DNA from: Vesta saturnalis
Taxonomy: Eukaryota; Arthropoda; Insecta; Coleoptera; Lampyridae
DNA: 64,000 nucleotides
Assembly (NCBI GenBank): GCA_036346205.1
Contig: JARFJB010001987.1
Coordinates: forward strand, 297,501-361,500
Reading direction: 5' to 3'
The position numbers and the translations under genes are program-made. Positions 60,886 to 64,000 of the stretch are shown in pieces. The notes beneath the pieces were generated by a model. The model did not search any database and was not told the origin of the DNA. It worked only from the letters and a program-made list of their open reading frames with translations. Positions within the stretch are counted from its first letter, which is position 1; every line of letters begins with the position of its first letter.

Positions 60886-62700
60886 CGCGCGCGTCTGTAT
60901 GCTAGTGTCAACGATATCTCCAGAACGATATATCTTACGTACTTTGAATTCCGCATTTAAGCTTTCTTTCATTTTTCCTGGAACTGATAAGATTTTGGGA
61001 GAAATCCAACGGCGTAGAGGGATTTAAATAAGAGCAGTGTTTGATTTGCTCAAGTATTTCCGAAACAACTGCTTATTTTAAAGGAATGTACATAATAGTG
61101 ACATAGATATCTGAAACATATCTATGAATTATGTTCTGTGTAAGCTTTTGATACAAAGTGTAATTTAGCGATAAAGAATTCCTGAGGTATAATTTAAGTG
61201 ATAGTTTCTAACTGATACTTTTCTTTATAAATCATCTTAATACAAAATGAATTAGGCCCAATAATTAGTGAAATAGGATTGAAAATGCTTAAACTATATT
61301 ATCCATGTTTTATAAAAGCGGGTGGCTTTAAATTTTCTTTAAGTTGTCTTCTATTAGCCATGAAGCTTTAAACGTCCATCTGTCATAAATAATTGTTCTT
61401 GTTTTTATTTTATATAATGATACGTTACATGTTATTGTACTACAATTACAATTTACTGTTAAAGAAATACTTTACAATACAAATTCAACCACAAAATCGT
61501 CTTGCCTTAAGAATCACTTGAATGAACACCTTCCGAACATAGATATGGAATTTTACATTCCATCATATATTAACAACTTTATTTTTTAAAATAGTATAAA
61601 GCGGTATCAGTCCATTACATTATTAACTCTCTCATAAATTCCGCTTAAAGATTTTTTTGAGTATGAAAAATCTACAAGACAGTGGCCAAATGTTATAAAG
61701 TGAATCACGATTATAAATGGGTCTCCCAAACTAGCGGAAGTCATGACGTTAAAAAATCCATAGCAAAGAGACATATTTTACGTTACTACGCAAAGTTCTT
61801 GGGGTAAATATGATGCGGATAAAAACCATTTGCCAATGTTGGATTTTACAAGAATTTGAGCTATTGGATGGAACCCTTTCGGAACCGGCAAGTCTATGCT
61901 TTTTCAACAGTACTAATATTTTTAAAATCAAACGGTATTTAACCGATATAGGTGGATGTACGTAGCATGGCAATCTAGTTCACAAGTAAATCAAAACCAC
62001 TGAGTCGTGGAGTTGTGCATGCAGCAAGAACTATGCTAAGGAACCCTCCACTGTTGCATAAATTTGATATCATATTACGAAAAACCATAAAGGTAGAAAG
62101 AGGTTTATTAATTTTGATTTTACATTTTTTGACAAAAACCATAAAAGCATGAATATCAAACTAACATTAAAGCATAATGTGTGGTCATCTTGACAACACT
62201 TTTGGTCTGTTTCGTAACGGAATTGAGTAAACATCACATTTTTAGTTTTTGGCTAAAAACCTTTCTTGAGACGAGTAGCGCCTTTAAAGTCTAAACACCG
62301 TACGTTGTAAAATAAGAAAAATAACACGATGTTTCTAAGAGGAATTATAGAAGCAATTGTAAAAATGTATTTACTTCCGGAAAATTTTGTTTTACTTGAT
62401 AGTAAAAACGTAAACAACTAACCAATAAACCCCAAAATTGCATTTTCAGGTAAAAATCAGTTCAAAAAGGTTTTCACATGAATGGGTGGTAAAAGTTGCA
62501 TTACTCGAGCAATTTAGCAATTTTTGTCGGCTAAGAGCAGTTTCTAATTTTAACTAAATCGTTGATACATAAGTTGTGCTAATATGCACTTTTGATTTTT
62601 TCTTAAATCCCTTGTCATACGTATGAACAGTGTAGTATTTTGATGCGAAAGGTCAAATAAAAACAGTTGGAATTTTATAATGGAAAAGTCATACGGTACA
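60886..62700. other. 1.8 kb without a recognised gene
   Basis: AT-rich, with only short frames. Near 61700-62000 a frame on the - strand (61749-61973) shows no motif. Confidence 0.4.
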
Positions 62701-63075
62701 ACTAAAAAGGAAAGGAGAAGGCAGCGTGTTCATTTCTTCCCCAAAGAGGAGAACGAACTACTGGAACTTTTCGAGCTCCTCCAGTCACATTGATGGATTC
62801 CCAACAAACGAATATATTAAATATGTATCCATGAGGGGGGGCTAAGGATAGATGCGGTCGGGATGGGATCAGAAGATACGTAGTTAGGGTTTTGAGGACG
62901 AAGGTACTACCCCAGTATTCGCCTAAATAACCACACATGATGTGCGTATACGCAGTGATCATGCCACTGTATGTGTATGAAGAAAACCTTCTGAAATAAC
63001 ATCATACAGGGTAGCCGGTAACGGGAATCGGTCCCTAACAGTAAACATATCGTGTTACCACAGCTCGTGCACAAC
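62701..63075. repeat. Dispersed repeat R, uninterrupted copy 2
   Basis: Covers in one piece what is split at 30460-30710 and 31757-31910. Shared phrases include GATGGATTCCCA, TATTCGCCTAAATA, GTGTATGA-GAAAACC and GTTACCA-AGCTCG. Sequence identity appears moderate, so both copies are old. Nature unknown. Confidence 0.6.
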
Positions 63076-63308
63076 TAGATATCACTACGCAAAAAGAAAT
63101 GATACGCAGCTTTTAAGATACAACTGACGCTGACACGCGCGTATGGCAATAGCTGTAAATTAATAATTAATTATTAATTAATCTATATAGTATTTCGTAA
63201 GCCTAGTAACCCAGAGAATAAGTCAACGCCTAACTAGGGTAATGTTACACATTAATGGGAGACGGATTTATACATACATTTATTAATTAAACGTAGAAAC
63301 ACGTATTA
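63076..63308. other. 3' flank of the esterase gene
   Basis: AT-rich, with a TTAATAATTAATTATTAATTAA-type palindrome at about 63156-63181. No gene. Confidence 0.4.
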
Positions 63309-64000
63309 TTAAAGCTCATTATGTGTCCGTGTAGCTTTAGTATTTTCTTGTAGATTTAAGCCTTCCCAAAAGTGTTTTGGTGCAAGTTCATAATTATCTA
63401 TCATTTTTACGTCATCTACACCTTTGATAGATAAATAATTAAAATTATTAATTGTTGTTCTTTCCCAATTTATTCCATTCGCCTTGGTTTACTGTAAACA
63501 TAATAATCACACCATACATTCAGATGAATTACTTTTAATACACACCCATCCTTTGCAAAAGAGGTTACAAAATCAAGAAGCAAATCCTTAATGTACTTGT
63601 CAGAATCACAAATTTAACTTCATCGGTTGAAAAGAACGCCATGTCATGTAACAGAAAACCATCTGCTCCATGACTTACACCTGAAAATAGAATAAATGTC
63701 ATTCCATACTTTAGTTTAAAACATACCTTCTACGTTTAAGCCAAACATTTTTTTAAATCATATGATTTTTGAGAATAAGCATACATTCCAGCAAGCACAG
63801 GTGATTTTGAGACCTTCGTTTGCATTCGTACAGCCGTATCAAACCCTTCATTAAAATATCTATCTCCTAATGCCTGAATAAATGAGATTGTTGTAAATGT
63901 TTAATGTAATTTCCTATACCTTAATCAAGGAGTTAAGCGTATTTTCCGAAATTTCTTTATCTTGGAAGTAAAATGATCTGATTTTATGAGCGATTTCATT
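63309..64000 (-). pseudogene. Carboxylesterase, C-terminal exons (partial, frame-broken)
   Basis: Insect carboxylesterase (alpha/beta hydrolase; esterase or juvenile-hormone-esterase-like). Exons on the - strand: 63920 to beyond 64000 (IRSFYFQDKEISENTL), 63727-63873 (ALGDRYFNEGFDTAVRMQ and SKSPVLAGMYAYS), 63546-63680 (GVSHGADGFLLHD with the catalytic His; DLLLDFVTSFAKDG in a shifted frame) and about 63494 to 63309 (NYLSIKG, FWEGLN, stop TAA 63311-63309). Introns are short with GT and AG ends. Breaks: an A7 run near 63742, a shift between DEVKF and DSDKY near 63610, and no in-phase acceptor for the last exon. It is a young pseudogene or carries assembly indels. The Ser and Glu of the triad are outside the window. 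Confidence 0.8.

Noticed and set aside
60474..61027. Open frames rich in Cys/Val/Arg or His/Thr
   Set aside because: Repeat translation of a GT/GCGT-rich microsatellite.
63006..63020. ACAGGGTAGCCGGT shared with the transposon end at 47607
   Set aside because: Only about 14 bp match; surrounding sequences are unrelated and belong to repeat R here.

Overview
The window looks like insect nuclear DNA. It is AT-rich, has short GT-AG introns, holds three insect-type gustatory receptor genes, and is otherwise filled with eukaryotic transposons, satellites and microsatellites. I cannot fix the insect order; a beetle is plausible but unproven.

Host genes. Three gustatory receptor (GR) genes lie on the + strand at <2-1278, 23005-24410 and 46649-51277. 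All share one four-exon plan: a long first exon ending TAT-GAG, then exons of exactly 69 and 90 bp, then a last exon carrying the T-x-hhhhh-QF signature of GR transmembrane segment 7. The first is cut by the window edge, the second has one frameshift, and the third is open despite a 3.27-kb transposon in intron 1. At the right edge (63309-64000, - strand) are the last exons of a carboxylesterase gene with several frame breaks.

Polinton region (about 3.7-15.5 kb). Two decayed Polinton/Maverick (adintovirus-like) copies converge tail to tail near 11.4 kb. Copy A (+) carries a small OB-like gene, a Cys-rich gene, a basic core protein, a protease remnant, a penton-like protein, a short conserved overlapping gene, the major capsid protein, and a protein-primed DNA polymerase B. 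Copy B (-) carries a diverged set of the same structural genes in the same order, with a better preserved adenain-like protease, and stops early in the major capsid gene. Two near-identical TATA/initiator promoters precede the structural and polymerase parts of copy A.

Other mobile DNA. A Tc1/mariner element with inverted ends (20660-22460); a piggyBac transposase (32170-33556, -); a PIF/Harbinger element (37.6-39.8 kb) whose MADF gene lies antisense in the transposase intron; a mariner fragment (41 kb); a split Penelope-like element (41.4-44.1 kb); a TA-flanked element in the third GR gene (47608-50878); and a piggyBac element (51872-56717) interrupted in its coding region by a 3-kb non-LTR retrotransposon. 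A fragment of that same retrotransposon family sits in Polinton copy A.

Repeats. GT- and AT-rich microsatellites (24.45-25.40 and 60.57-60.88 kb), three further TA tracts, several minisatellites, two foldback hairpins, a tRNA-Ala-like SINE (two copies), and a 3.8-kb block (56.74-60.53 kb) in which TGACCTTGA or a close variant recurs about every 130 bp in one orientation. About 25-30 kb of the window shows no recognisable gene.
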